A stretch of DNA of 49,511 nt from a virus: the IMG/VR virus record IMGVR_UViG_3300042471_000310, positions 1 to 49,511 of that record, one strand, 5' to 3'. The translations under genes and the position numbers were made by a program. Below, piece after piece: positions 26,660 to 35,708 of the stretch. Position 1 is the first letter of the stretch; the number at the start of each line of letters is the position of its first letter. Under the pieces are notes generated by a model. The model was given only the letters and a program-made list of their open reading frames with translations, was not told where the DNA came from and ran no database searches.

Positions 26660-27057
26660 ATAGCCTCTATGCATGTCTTGTTGTGTATCCATTTGGATAC
26701 ATCTGCAAACTGTACGGCTTTGTTTATGAAGTCTTGTTTAGGTATGTACTCTGACCAGGTTTTATCAGTGAGGACAACGGCTAACTTTTCACAGCCAATG
26801 ACAACAGCTACGGGCTGGTTGAGGTCGTGTAGTCTATTTAGCCAATGGATCTGTTGTGTGCTGAGACTGGTACGTATTGGGCTGGTGTTTCGTTTGGGAA
26901 ATGCTTTTACGTACTTGTATTCTACGAATAGAGTACTTACAGGTCCGGCGTAAAAAGCGTCAGGTACTCCGCCCGCAAACGTATCATGGATCTTCCACCG
27001 GAAAACTTCCGATGGAAGATCCACATGTACAGCTCGTATGAAGCCGTGTTCGTTCAC
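26656..27057 (-). CDS. PD-(D/E)XK (VRR-NUC-like) nuclease
   Basis: 133 residues from GTG 27057, three bases after the SSB-like stop. The motif GGVPDAFYAGPVSTLFVEYKYVK gives the D...E-x-K core of PD-(D/E)XK enzymes in the VRR-NUC arrangement; conserved STQQIHWLNRL follows. Expected to cut branched or flap DNA in phage replication or recombination, consistent with its place beside SSB and helicase genes. Confidence 0.75.
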   Translation of the reverse strand: MNEHGFIRAVHVDLPSEVFRWKIHDTFAGGVPDAFYAGPVSTLFVEYKYVKAFPKRNTSPIRTSLSTQQIHWLNRLHDLNQPVAVVIGCEKLAVVLTDKTWSEYIPKQDFINKAVQFADVSKWIHNKTCIEAI

Positions 27058-27060
27058 TGA

Positions 27061-27735
27061 TTAGTCAACGATCCGACCAGTATGTTGTCCATAAACGGAC
27101 TTGGCATACTCATAGTCTTCTTCGGTGGCCCAACCTACAAAGTCAGCTTCCAGATTCATGAACTGGGCACCGGCTTTGTTAGTGACAGAGACAGACTTAA
27201 GTTTCCAAAGACCCGAGAAACGGTTACCGCCTTTCAGGCCGATGACTGAATTCCAGTTGCGCGAGATGCGCATCTTCGAACTCGAGAAGTCCATGATCAC
27301 TGGCGTACGGTCGAGTTCACCTGTTTCCGGGTTCTTGATCAAAAGCACATGTGAATGGGTATCAGTGATGGTGTAGTCCTGCGGCTTGTCTTGGGACTTG
27401 ATGGCTTCTTGAGCTTCGGCCAACGAGTTGAATGACCCAAGGATACCGCCGCCTGAATCGCGGTTACGCCATACAACGAACTCGTTGCGGAACAACAAGT
27501 TGATTACGTACAGCTCTTCGCCATAGTTCTGACCGGTCAAGGAGTTTAAGAAGTGACCAGGTTCAGCGCCTTGAATGTACTTGGAGTTGTACTTGTCCAC
27601 CTCATCAGACATCTTTTGGAGAAGCTTGACGCGAGGGATAGTTACGTTTTGGCCGACATTCTCGTTACCAAGGCCAGTGCCTTGCATAACGTGGGCAGGA
27701 ACGTTGGACGATACAAGAGCGATTGCATTAGACAT
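27061..27735 (-). CDS. Single-stranded DNA-binding protein-like
   Basis: 224 residues. The pattern PRVKLLQKMSDEVDKY..IQGAEPGHFLN and later LFRNEFVVWRNR and PVIMDFSSSKMRISRNWNS matches a family of phage proteins annotated as ssDNA-binding. There is no classical acidic SSB tail; the end is QHTGRIVD. It lies between nuclease and helicase genes. Family assignment is from sequence resemblance, not proof of binding. Confidence 0.7.
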   Translation of the reverse strand: MSNAIALVSSNVPAHVMQGTGLGNENVGQNVTIPRVKLLQKMSDEVDKYNSKYIQGAEPGHFLNSLTGQNYGEELYVINLLFRNEFVVWRNRDSGGGILGSFNSLAEAQEAIKSQDKPQDYTITDTHSHVLLIKNPETGELDRTPVIMDFSSSKMRISRNWNSVIGLKGGNRFSGLWKLKSVSVTNKAGAQFMNLEADFVGWATEEDYEYAKSVYGQHTGRIVD

Positions 27736-27755
27736 GTTTAGGTATATTCCTATGT

Positions 27756-28127
27756 TTAGAGTGAACGAAAATTGATCTTACGGATTGTCCTTGGTGAAAG
27801 GCCGGGGACTCCTTCCCCGAGTTTCAACAGCTCTTTATAAGCCGTTGAGCTTACCCGTCTTTGGATCAAGCTAAAGTCACGGGTAGAAATAACGTGATTG
27901 TACAAAGCGTCCCAATCTTCTACTTCCGGTACCGTGTCTTCATTGATGGATACTGAGTAATCGCCATTCGCAGTGCGAGACAATCCCTCGGCGTCCATTT
28001 TCTTTAAAAGCGCCAGGTCGATTTCGTCCTGAGCGGTTTTCAAATCTTTCAGCCGGTTGTTCAGCTGCTCGGTTTCGCGCTTGATCTCAGCGCGACGTTC
28101 TATGAGGTCATTGATGCTTGCAGTCAT
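27756..28127 (-). CDS. Conserved replication-cluster protein
   Basis: 123 residues; AAGGAAA precedes the start, which overlaps the helicase stop. An N-terminal coiled coil (ERRAEIKRETEQLNNRLKDL) is followed by a conserved domain with VEDWDALYNHVISTRDFSLIQRR and a SSTAYKELLKLGEGVPGL-type end. Such proteins recur next to SSB/recombination genes in phages; molecular role unknown. Confidence 0.65.
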   Translation of the reverse strand: MTASINDLIERRAEIKRETEQLNNRLKDLKTAQDEIDLALLKKMDAEGLSRTANGDYSVSINEDTVPEVEDWDALYNHVISTRDFSLIQRRVSSTAYKELLKLGEGVPGLSPRTIRKINFRSL

Positions 28128-29473
28128 GCTATTTTCCTTGCTGGGGTAAGTTGATTAAGGATCTGTAATAGGTCGTCCATACGTTCGAGTTTGGTTTGTA
28201 GTTTGGTATATACATCAGGTTCCCACGTATTGTCTGCTGCAATGTGGATGATTTCTGTTTTTTGAGTTTGACCAGCACGGTAGATTCGGCGGTTGAACTG
28301 CTGATAGTGTTCAGCGTTGTACGTTGGCGATGCCCAGATGACTGTTGTTGCAGTGGTTAGCGTCAAGCCATGACCTGCTGACTGCGGATGGGCAAATACG
28401 ACTTTAAGCTGGCCAGCCTGCATGCGATCGACGATGTCTTTGCGTTTGTTAGCTGGCGTGTCACCGTCAATTACACCGTACTCAAGGCCCATTTCTTGAG
28501 CAAGGCGAACAAGATGTTCGCGTTCGTGTCGCCAATTGAACGCCACTAATGAGTGTTTGCGCTCGGACACTAGCTGCATTACAAGCTCGTAACGTTCGGA
28601 GTGTATCCCACAGGCTACACCGTCTTCTGTATAGACAGCGCCGGTACATAACTGCAGGAGCTTCTTGACGCGTGCGCCTGCGTTGATGGCGTTGATGGTT
28701 TCTTTACCTGTGTAAAGAACAGAGTCGGCAGCCAGGAGTTCGTACTGTTTCATGATGTCAGGCGTCAGTTGTACACACATTGTGTGTACAGACTGTTCTG
28801 GCATGTCGATGCAGTCTTCTAGCTGGTAACGGATGTTGATGTCTTTAATAGACGCTGCAACGATTTCCTGGGCGTTGGGCTTGTCTACCCACTCATTGGC
28901 AAAGCCATTGAACCGTGAAGTACAGACAGCTGATCGAAAGCCGTAGAAACGTTTACCTAGCCGTTCACCGTCGTCCACGATTAGTGTTGGATGCCAGATG
29001 TCCAAGATTGTGTTGCTGTTCGGCGTACCGGACATAGCGATGCGGTACTTAAACTTGGCAGCTAGCTTAAGCACTGCTTTGCTACGCTGACTGTCTTTGT
29101 TTTTGAACGCCGTGAATTCGTCAATGCAGATGGTGTCGAAGCCCTGAAGAAGCTTTTCGTTCTTGGCTATCCACTTAACAGCGTCGTGGTTGGTTATTAC
29201 GATGTCGGCTTTAGATTTGAACGCGGCTTCTCGGTTCTTAGCATAAGCAACGACGTAGGTCAGCTTGGGCTGGAACTTCTTGATGTCGTCTCCCCACGAA
29301 GCAGAGAGGATCGACAAAGGCGCAAGTACGAGCATGCGTCCTTCTTTCCGTTGAGCATAAGCGTCGATGACGCTGCGGGTTTTACCAGTTCCTGGATCGG
29401 AAGTGATAAGTGCTCGGGGAGTTTTTAGAAGGAAATTAGTAGTTTTAACTTGATGATCAAAAGGTTTAAGCAT
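28124..29473 (-). CDS. SNF2-type SF2 DNA helicase
   Basis: 449 residues. Walker A SDPGTGKT (25-32), motif Ia APLSILSASW, motif II IDEFTAFKN (about 115), motif III MSGTPNSN, and C-terminal motifs including HGLTLTTATTVIW and the arginine-finger region QFNRRIYRAGQTQKTEI. This is the SNF2/helicase-C arrangement common in phages. Likely remodels or unwinds DNA during replication or repair. The weak upstream GAGAA suggests modest translation. Confidence 0.9.
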   Translation of the reverse strand: MLKPFDHQVKTTNFLLKTPRALITSDPGTGKTRSVIDAYAQRKEGRMLVLAPLSILSASWGDDIKKFQPKLTYVVAYAKNREAAFKSKADIVITNHDAVKWIAKNEKLLQGFDTICIDEFTAFKNKDSQRSKAVLKLAAKFKYRIAMSGTPNSNTILDIWHPTLIVDDGERLGKRFYGFRSAVCTSRFNGFANEWVDKPNAQEIVAASIKDINIRYQLEDCIDMPEQSVHTMCVQLTPDIMKQYELLAADSVLYTGKETINAINAGARVKKLLQLCTGAVYTEDGVACGIHSERYELVMQLVSERKHSLVAFNWRHEREHLVRLAQEMGLEYGVIDGDTPANKRKDIVDRMQAGQLKVVFAHPQSAGHGLTLTTATTVIWASPTYNAEHYQQFNRRIYRAGQTQKTEIIHIAADNTWEPDVYTKLQTKLERMDDLLQILNQLTPARKIA

Positions 29474-29515
29474 TGATTAGTTCTCAGTAAAGATCAGATA
29501 CTAACTCGAGTTTTG

Positions 29516-30193
29516 TCAATGTTCAACAAAGAATACAGGTTTTTCACTGTGCCAACAGTACGCACAGTCGCCACATGAGGCGGCTTTGCCCAATTGTTCA
29601 GGGCATACGACTCCGGTTGCTTGTTGCGGAGAAGCAACAACTTGTGACCGAAACTCGACGTTTGGGTCATCTGAGAACCGTACACGCCAGCGATCTGGAA
29701 AGGTCACGTTTAAGTTACCTATTAGTTGTCCAACTGGAGTGTTGTGCCGATGATGTGTGTACCCAAACACTCGTAGTCCAGGTAGAACTAGCAGCATGGT
29801 CATCCAGAAGCGGACGTAGTCTGGAGAGTAGAAATCGCCAAGTACGTGCAAACGGACAACGAATCCTTGTTCGTGGCGCTTGGACAGTTGCAAGAGGTCC
29901 GTGGTCAGTGCTTCTTCGAAATGAGGGTGGGTGTGGTCATATCTGTGAGCAAACGGCATGTTGTTGCCGTAACAGTTGGTCCATTGCTCACAGGTAGATG
30001 GGCAAGAAGCTCGTTCTTCAAGCGTCAGGGAAAAAATCGGGAGCCCCTTCCACATTCCTTTGCGGACGGAGCCCCCTAGCTTTTTGTTAGCTTTGCCGGA
30101 TTTCAGCATTGTTAGCGTCGGTTCCTTGACGCTTTTTCTGAACCGGGTTCTTGATAACGGTATAGCTATTTGAGTTTGAAGTAGAGGTTTCAT
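29516..30193 (-). CDS. GP88-like Cys-rich phage protein
   Basis: Up to 225 residues. LTLEERASCPSTCEQWTNCYGNN, followed by a HVLGDFYSPDYVRFW core and C-terminal cysteines (CPEQLGKAASCGDCAYC), matches the gene-product-88 family; the cysteines could hold a metal or Fe-S cluster. Activity unproven. The start is uncertain: ATG 30193 has poor ribosome-site support and overlaps a small gene by 107 nt; ATG 30109 would cut that to 23 nt. Confidence 0.78.
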   Translation of the reverse strand: MKPLLQTQIAIPLSRTRFRKSVKEPTLTMLKSGKANKKLGGSVRKGMWKGLPIFSLTLEERASCPSTCEQWTNCYGNNMPFAHRYDHTHPHFEEALTTDLLQLSKRHEQGFVVRLHVLGDFYSPDYVRFWMTMLLVLPGLRVFGYTHHRHNTPVGQLIGNLNVTFPDRWRVRFSDDPNVEFRSQVVASPQQATGVVCPEQLGKAASCGDCAYCWHSEKPVFFVEH

Positions 30194-30263
30194 TTTGTTC
30201 TCGTAACTTTTTAAGAAGTAAGATTATTTCTAGAGCTGTTACCAGCTTCAAGAAAAGGGACAT
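30087..30263 (-). CDS. Small hypothetical protein with strong RBS
   Basis: 58 residues (MSLFLKLVTALEIILLLKKL...). A near-perfect AAGGAGG lies five bases before the ATG, better than that of the overlapping GP88-like gene. The N-terminal 18 residues are hydrophobic enough to insert in a membrane; the rest is polar and basic. First gene after the terminator at 30301-30328, so either read-through or an unseen promoter expresses it. Confidence 0.6.
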   Translation of the reverse strand: MSLFLKLVTALEIILLLKKLREQNETSTSNSNSYTVIKNPVQKKRQGTDANNAEIRQS

Positions 30264-30300
30264 GAGTCCTCCTTATGTTACGACGAGCTTTTAATGCTCA

Positions 30301-30328
30301 CAAAAAAACCCCTCACTAGGAGGGGTTT
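30301..30328 (-). terminator. Rho-independent terminator, leftward
   Basis: Inverted repeat AAACCCCTC (30306-30314) / GAGGGGTTT (30320-30328), loop of five. On the minus strand the hairpin is followed by a run of seven T. It sits 34 nt after the Cas4-like gene stop and should end the primase/polymerase transcript. Confidence 0.88.
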
Positions 30329-30362
30329 GAAAGGTCCGTAACAGGACGGTCCTACAGGAGAA

Positions 30363-31112
30363 CTACTTAACGCCCCAAGTACACTCGGGGTGCTCACCTT
30401 TGCCATAGGGACACCATCGACAGGCGTCTTTACTTGGTGTCGGGGTGAAGTCTTCACAGGTTGTCATGCCTATTGCTCGGCTGTGGAAGCCTGGCGCAAA
30501 TTGCATGGCTTCTTGACGTGTAAAGCCGCGCATTGTTGACTCGCCTTTGTCTAGGTACCAGAGCTCGGTCCGAACGTACTGAAGCTGCGGGTACCGGAAG
30601 AACGTTGCAATTGCGTATAGCAAACACTGTTGGGCATGCGGGATTTCGTTGCCGAATTTCTTGCCGGTTTTAAAGTCGATGACTCTTGCGCTGGTGTCGT
30701 CCTGGTGGACTAAGGCATCTAGTTTAATCCGTGCCCAAGTCTGCGGGACCATCCAGCCTACAGGTTCCCATTCGATGCTGAAGCCCCATTCGCCTTCGAG
30801 TTCTACTTTAGCGTCCGCGAAAAGCGTACGTAACTCGTGGAACTCGTCTTCGAACTTTTCAAGCTCAGCTGGGAGTTCGCCTATTTCGCCTTTAACAAAC
30901 TCTTCGGCCAGCTTGTGGATTGCTGTGCCTCGGTCTGCCGCAGGACTAGGCGGCTCAGGGATCTTTTTAACACGTTGAATGTAGGTCCGGTAAGGACACT
31001 CTTCAAAGGTCTTGAGCGCCGAATAGGACCAGGTGGGGACAGGACCGAACTTCTCAGGTTTAAGTAAACCGTCTTCAGAGTCCGGCCTGGTACTCTGCGT
31101 AAGTTTAATCAC
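30363..31112 (-). CDS. Cas4/AddB-like PD-(D/E)XK nuclease with Fe-S-type cysteines
   Basis: 249 residues from GTG 31112, chosen because it begins 10 nt after the primase stop; an ATG 40 codons upstream would overlap that gene by 110 nt. His66 in RGTAIHKL, a downstream Asp in KLDALV and IDFKTGKK form the RecB-type nuclease core. Four cysteines, Cys39 (FEEC) and Cys231, Cys234, Cys244 (CRWC...C), match the Fe-S arrangement of Cas4 and AddB. Likely an exonuclease for end processing or recombination. No CRISPR array is present. Confidence 0.85.
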   Translation of the reverse strand: MIKLTQSTRPDSEDGLLKPEKFGPVPTWSYSALKTFEECPYRTYIQRVKKIPEPPSPAADRGTAIHKLAEEFVKGEIGELPAELEKFEDEFHELRTLFADAKVELEGEWGFSIEWEPVGWMVPQTWARIKLDALVHQDDTSARVIDFKTGKKFGNEIPHAQQCLLYAIATFFRYPQLQYVRTELWYLDKGESTMRGFTRQEAMQFAPGFHSRAIGMTTCEDFTPTPSKDACRWCPYGKGEHPECTWGVK

Positions 31113-31122
31113 TATTACTGAC

Positions 31123-33666
31123 TCAGTTGGAATTGACCTTGTCAGTATAGCTAATGTTTGTATTTTGCAACAGTCGTTGGTCGGTCCCATCAAAATAGAT
31201 GTTGATGAGACGTTGACGCTCGAGGTCGTCAATGTTCCAAGTGACTGTTACCCCGCTAATAAGGTTGCTGTCACGGCTAGCATTAGCAGCTCGTTTTCTG
31301 GATGTCTCGATCCCGTTACGGCTCATTTGTTTTGTGAACTCACGTTGGGACAAACGGTTGCTTGACTCAGTTTGTACGTGATACACAGTGCGAAGATGCT
31401 CCATCGGGATGATGTCGTACTTCTCTTTGGCGTTAGCAATCCAGGTTTTTACAAAGCGTTGCGCCGTAGCAACTTCGTTCATGTTCTGAACGTTGGCTGT
31501 GTTGATGTCCAAGATGTCGCTAAAAAACAACAGATTGCCGCGTTTGATAGCCTCCGAGAACTCTTCCATGAGCGACATAGAAACGTGTCGCATATGGTTC
31601 TTGGCCTGGTTGTCAATGCAGGTATGAACCATGCGCTCATTAACTACGAAGCTATGCAAAATAGATCCGAAGCTAAACAGTTCGTCTTCTAGTTTATCGA
31701 GGTTCTTGAGAAGTTCTGGGTGAGCTTCTTCTAACTTAAACTCCTGGCGTGGCGGAATGTTGTACCGACGATCGCCGTTCTCAATTTTTACCGCGTCGTT
31801 GCGGTTAGTAAGAAAGATGAAGTTAGTGAAGTTAGGGACTTCAACTTGGTTAGTGCGCATTGCGCGGATTGTGATTGTATCTTCTGTGATCTGATTCTTA
31901 AGCTTGTCAGCAATCTTCATAGCGCCAAGCGAAGACGAGGCCATGTGGAATTCGTCGACAATCAAAAAGATTGAGTTACGCATGTAGAGATTGAAGTGTT
32001 CTTCAATGCTCTGCAGTGCTCGCATTGGTACGTGCTCAGAACCAAACAAGGGACGAAGTACCTTGCTATAGAACAAACCTTTACCGGTTCCTGGTACGCC
32101 GCCAAGTACCCAGGCTGTCTTGGCTTTCTTGCGTGTCTGGAATATGTAAGCCAGCCAGTTGATAAAACGTTCGAACTCCTGGTCACCGTTGCCAAGAACG
32201 TGATGTATCAAGGTATAGATTAGTGGGCAGTGGTTCGATATCAGTTTTGCTTGGCCAAACTCTAGTTTAAAGCCAAGGTCTTCAGCTCCTAACATGTACT
32301 TAGTTTTACGGTACATGTTTACGAAGTATGGGACATTGTCGAAATCAATGGCTGGACTGTTAGATGTAGGGTCAAACACAACGCGTGCGTCACGGATAAA
32401 GTCTGGTTCCGGACGTCCGTGGCTTAGCATGAAACTTTCAATGCTGGTCTTGCTAGTCGGGATTAACGGGTATTCTTCTGTGAACTGATTTAAGTTCGGG
32501 TCAAATACTCCGTTGTAGTAGACGTCGGTGTAATAGTCACGAAGAACAACCGGGTAAGTAGACTTACCGACTTTCTCGAGATGCTGTTGAAAGATCTCGA
32601 AGATGCTTTTGTAAAATTCCTTGTCGGCTTTTTCAATCTCGAATATTGGTTCGTCCTTAAAGTTGTACATGTACGTCGGACGTTCGATGTTGAAGTAGTA
32701 GCCGCCACTATCGCCGCCATTGATATTGCAGCGGACCCAAGGCATTGCTGAACTGTCAGCAATTGAGATGGACATTTTGTCTGGGTTTAACAGTACTTCG
32801 TGAGCCTGGTGCTCAATAGTCATTGTCTGGTACTTACCAGACTTTTTGCGGATGCCTTTGCCTTCGCGAAGGTCATCTTTAATCTGTTGTCCGATTTGAA
32901 AGACAGTCTCTGGATTGAGACTTGCCATGGCTGCTGCCATGTCAAACGTTGCGTTGTCTCTGTCGACGCGAATAATGCGGTCGTCGTCAGCCACGAATGG
33001 GTTTTTAGTCGAGTCTTCAAACGTCGGTGGCGATATAAAGATTAGTTTGCTGTTATCAGCAACCGACACGTCTAATGGGTGTTTGATTGACTGGCCGTTA
33101 GCGCTTAACTCAAGTTGTGGCTTGAGAAGATCTGAAACGTAATTGATGTTTTGTAGCCAAAGCTTTATGGACTTAGGTGGCATAGCCACTGTAAGCATTA
33201 TAAAGATGTGTAACGAAATACGGTCGCCTTTAAGACCAAGGCTAGCTGATGCCTGCGCGATATAACTGACGTTATGAAGTTCAGGTGGAAGCTCAGCAAT
33301 GATCTGTTCAGAGATCAGTTGTACGTCATTAGCGCTCAGCTTTTTCGAACGTACAATTCGCCGCGGTAATGTGATTGCATCAAAGTCGAGTACAAGTAAA
33401 TTGCTAACGGCAAGCCTGTCGCTTTTTTGTGCGCGGCTTTCGTTTACAAGTTGGCGACGCAATGGGCCTTTCAGCATGCAGTTACCTTTTGCAGCATGCT
33501 GGCGAATCAAATTTTCAAGCTGCACTAAACCAGCTTGATCATTAGGTATTGTGTGCTCGTACGAAGTTACGTCTTTTACATACGGATACGGTCGTGATTC
33601 GCCACTTGTAAAGTAATGTTTGCTAAGTGGAGTGCCGTTTGAGCTCTCCAGAAACGTAACCTTCAT
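31123..33666 (-). CDS. Primase-helicase (AEP-like N-terminus, SF3/DUF5906 helicase)
   Basis: 847 residues, GGGGAG six bases before the ATG. The N-terminal region has LLVLDFD (about 88-94) and a later SLHIFIML patch, consistent with an archaeo-eukaryotic primase-type fold. The C-terminal ATPase shows NWLAYIFQ...WVLGGVPGTGKGLFYSKVL (Walker A about 521-528), FLIVDEFH (Walker B about 566) and FIFLTNRNDA, as in DUF5906/SF3 helicases. It would open and prime the phage replication fork beside the family A polymerase. The primase assignment is less certain than the helicase. Confidence 0.85.
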   Translation of the reverse strand: MKVTFLESSNGTPLSKHYFTSGESRPYPYVKDVTSYEHTIPNDQAGLVQLENLIRQHAAKGNCMLKGPLRRQLVNESRAQKSDRLAVSNLLVLDFDAITLPRRIVRSKKLSANDVQLISEQIIAELPPELHNVSYIAQASASLGLKGDRISLHIFIMLTVAMPPKSIKLWLQNINYVSDLLKPQLELSANGQSIKHPLDVSVADNSKLIFISPPTFEDSTKNPFVADDDRIIRVDRDNATFDMAAAMASLNPETVFQIGQQIKDDLREGKGIRKKSGKYQTMTIEHQAHEVLLNPDKMSISIADSSAMPWVRCNINGGDSGGYYFNIERPTYMYNFKDEPIFEIEKADKEFYKSIFEIFQQHLEKVGKSTYPVVLRDYYTDVYYNGVFDPNLNQFTEEYPLIPTSKTSIESFMLSHGRPEPDFIRDARVVFDPTSNSPAIDFDNVPYFVNMYRKTKYMLGAEDLGFKLEFGQAKLISNHCPLIYTLIHHVLGNGDQEFERFINWLAYIFQTRKKAKTAWVLGGVPGTGKGLFYSKVLRPLFGSEHVPMRALQSIEEHFNLYMRNSIFLIVDEFHMASSSLGAMKIADKLKNQITEDTITIRAMRTNQVEVPNFTNFIFLTNRNDAVKIENGDRRYNIPPRQEFKLEEAHPELLKNLDKLEDELFSFGSILHSFVVNERMVHTCIDNQAKNHMRHVSMSLMEEFSEAIKRGNLLFFSDILDINTANVQNMNEVATAQRFVKTWIANAKEKYDIIPMEHLRTVYHVQTESSNRLSQREFTKQMSRNGIETSRKRAANASRDSNLISGVTVTWNIDDLERQRLINIYFDGTDQRLLQNTNISYTDKVNSN

Positions 33667-33684
33667 AACAACTCCCCAGAAACA

Positions 33685-33885
33685 CTAGCCCTTGTCTTGC
33701 TCCGAAGAGCCGGGGCTTTCGTCTAAAGTTTCTTTCCGGTCAATAATTATTGACGGGTCAGCGACGAAAGCAATGCGAACTTGATTACGATCTATGCGAC
33801 AGACTTTTACTTCAACAAGGACTTTACCGTTGTGTTGAACAACAACGGTTTCGTTTAAACGCCTTGTTAAAACAAGCCTGGACAT
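33685..33885 (-). CDS. csrA: CsrA/RsmA-family RNA-binding regulator
   Basis: 66 residues. LVLTRRLNETVVV aligns with the first strand of CsrA (LILTRRVGETLMI type), VCRIDRNQVRIAF with its central strands, and ADPSIIIDRKE with the conserved end, keeping the key Arg although His-Arg is Asp-Arg here. CsrA dimers bind GGA motifs in mRNA leaders and block or stabilise translation. Encoded between DNA polymerase and primase; its ATG overlaps the polymerase stop as TAATG. A GGA-rich site lies 10 nt upstream of the ATG. It could regulate host or phage mRNAs. Confidence 0.87.
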   Translation of the reverse strand: MSRLVLTRRLNETVVVQHNGKVLVEVKVCRIDRNQVRIAFVADPSIIIDRKETLDESPGSSEQDKG

Positions 33886-35708
33886 TACTTACTGTACATC
33901 CTGTCATAGCCACCTTCAGCGGATAACGGTAGATCCGGGGCCCAGCTGGGTGGGGTGCAAAGATCGTCAATGATTTGAGCCATTGTAGCATCGGGATTTT
34001 CATCTGATGCAACAATTACTACTTCGTCATGTACGGTAAGGGCAACGCATCCGTTGCGTAAGTTCTTGTCTAGCCTCAATAAACTGTCAGTAATTACTAT
34101 TCTTGATAAAGCCTGAATAACGTTTTCAGTTATTCGACCACCATAAGTTGACTCATGGCTAAACCCGCGCGTTTCGTAAGTCATGCCTTGAGGAGTCATT
34201 TGTAAGTTCTCGTATCTCAAAGCCATTCCATTAGGCAAGACAAGAGAACGATCTTGTATTGTTAAGACTCCGTTGCGGTAAGTAACGCCGTAGTTGTTTC
34301 GGTCTAGTGATTGCTTCAAGAGGTTTTCCATTCGCCCCCATAAGAGCGGAATGCAGCTGTAGCTAGACCTGTATGTGTGTACAACGTTTAGAGCATCAGA
34401 CTCTGAGATCTGCATAGCCGGTCCGGCGGCTCCGGATTCCAGAGTAAGTTTGAACTTCTTGTGTCCCATGCCGTAGCCAAGACCTAGAATTGCGGTCTTA
34501 CCTACAAATCGTTCGGTAGGGTGTTGTTGTTTGTTTACCGGCTTGTTGTAAATCTTCGAAGCAAAATTACTGTATATATCCTCACCCTTGCGAAACTGGT
34601 CCAGAAGGTCGTATTGCCCTGCGAGCCACGCAAGCATGCGGGCTTCGATATTGGACAAGTCTGCTACGTAAACGAGCATACCTTCTGGTGCTATAAGACA
34701 TTTGCGTAGCTCACTACCTCGGGGTAAGTTCTGTAGGTTGATTTTTTCTGTGCCACCGAAGCGGCCGGTATGGGCTGCGTAATACTTAAGCGGGACACTA
34801 ATAGTGTCGTCGCTGTGGGCTACGTCTAAAAATCGTTTAGACCGAGTCTCACTGATGCGTGACTTGACTGCTGTTCTAGCATCCCAGAGAGCTTTGTGCT
34901 CTGGGTACTTAGCCATTAGCTGCTTCCAACCTGCGTCGTTTTTACCAAACGCCGGGATCATGTTACCGGTGCTTGGGCTGCGTTTTACTGGCGGCGTAAT
35001 CCCAAGTCTTTCAAGGAGCGCAACGAACTTGACGTTGCTTGAGAGTACATCCTTAGAAACGCCGGAGTTCTTGATTAAATCTTCAGCGCGAGTGAATTCC
35101 TGATCGTGGTACGTGGTCAGTCGTTCACGGTCAATCTTAAGAATCGGCTGACAGAACATCTTGGTTGTGAGATGAATAAGGTCCAACTCAGACTGTGGGT
35201 AATTAGCCACAAGTTTGTTGTAAACAGCGTAGGTCAGATCTACGTCTTGTACACAGTACTTGGAGATAGCCTCTTCAATGTCTGGTGGAAGGTCGTAAAG
35301 TCCCTTGGCTTTAACAAGGTCTTCGCCTTTACGCATAGATTCGTCGTCTGGGAACAAGCGAATACTTGTCTCTTTAAGAGATGCAGATAAGCCAGGAAAC
35401 GCGCCGCGTGCCATTGCTGCGGTGTCGAGATAGTACGCGGGCGTTATGCCGTAATGCCTGGCTAATATGTAGCCGTCGAACAAAGTGTTGTGACAAAGCA
35501 ACTTGACGTTGCTCCAGTCAAATTGACGCAAACAGTCTTCAGCTTCGTCTGCTCCAAACCATTCTGTTGGTTCATCGTTGACTTTAACGCCAACACCCCA
35601 GACCTTAAACATGTCATCTTTGACATATTCCATGGTGGTCATTTTGGTAAGACTGAGCTTTACGTCGTAGTAAGTTTCAAAGTCCAAAGTCACAAGAGTC
35701 TCTGACAC
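33885..35708 (-). CDS. Family A DNA polymerase with 3'-5' exonuclease
   Basis: 607 residues from GTG 35708, which has AAGAAGGA at ideal spacing and begins after the upstream stop; an ATG 18 codons earlier would overlap that gene. Exonuclease motifs: LDFET (8-12), CHNTLFDGY (Exo II) and YCVQDVDLTY (Exo III). Polymerase motif A VADLSNIEARML (about 347-358, the usual Ser-Gln-Ile-Glu replaced by Ser-Asn-Ile-Glu), motif B RFVGKTAILGLGYG (about 400-413), motif C VHDEVV (about 557). Replicative phage polymerase; no 5' nuclease domain. Confidence 0.95.
   Translation of the reverse strand: MSETLVTLDFETYYDVKLSLTKMTTMEYVKDDMFKVWGVGVKVNDEPTEWFGADEAEDCLRQFDWSNVKLLCHNTLFDGYILARHYGITPAYYLDTAAMARGAFPGLSASLKETSIRLFPDDESMRKGEDLVKAKGLYDLPPDIEEAISKYCVQDVDLTYAVYNKLVANYPQSELDLIHLTTKMFCQPILKIDRERLTTYHDQEFTRAEDLIKNSGVSKDVLSSNVKFVALLERLGITPPVKRSPSTGNMIPAFGKNDAGWKQLMAKYPEHKALWDARTAVKSRISETRSKRFLDVAHSDDTISVPLKYYAAHTGRFGGTEKINLQNLPRGSELRKCLIAPEGMLVYVADLSNIEARMLAWLAGQYDLLDQFRKGEDIYSNFASKIYNKPVNKQQHPTERFVGKTAILGLGYGMGHKKFKLTLESGAAGPAMQISESDALNVVHTYRSSYSCIPLLWGRMENLLKQSLDRNNYGVTYRNGVLTIQDRSLVLPNGMALRYENLQMTPQGMTYETRGFSHESTYGGRITENVIQALSRIVITDSLLRLDKNLRNGCVALTVHDEVVIVASDENPDATMAQIIDDLCTPPSWAPDLPLSAEGGYDRMYSK
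33896..33902 (-). promoter_or_regulatory. Candidate CsrA-binding/ribosome site AGGATGT
   Basis: On the minus strand AGGATGT lies 10 bases before the csrA-like ATG, within the last codons of the polymerase gene. It equals the RGGAUGU core of the known CsrA consensus and is the only Shine-Dalgarno-like sequence there, so binding would compete with ribosomes. Confidence 0.4.

Noticed and set aside
30363-31112. CRISPR-Cas adaptation module because of the Cas4-like gene
   Set aside because: No Cas1, Cas2 or repeat array in the window; phage nucleases of this fold are common.
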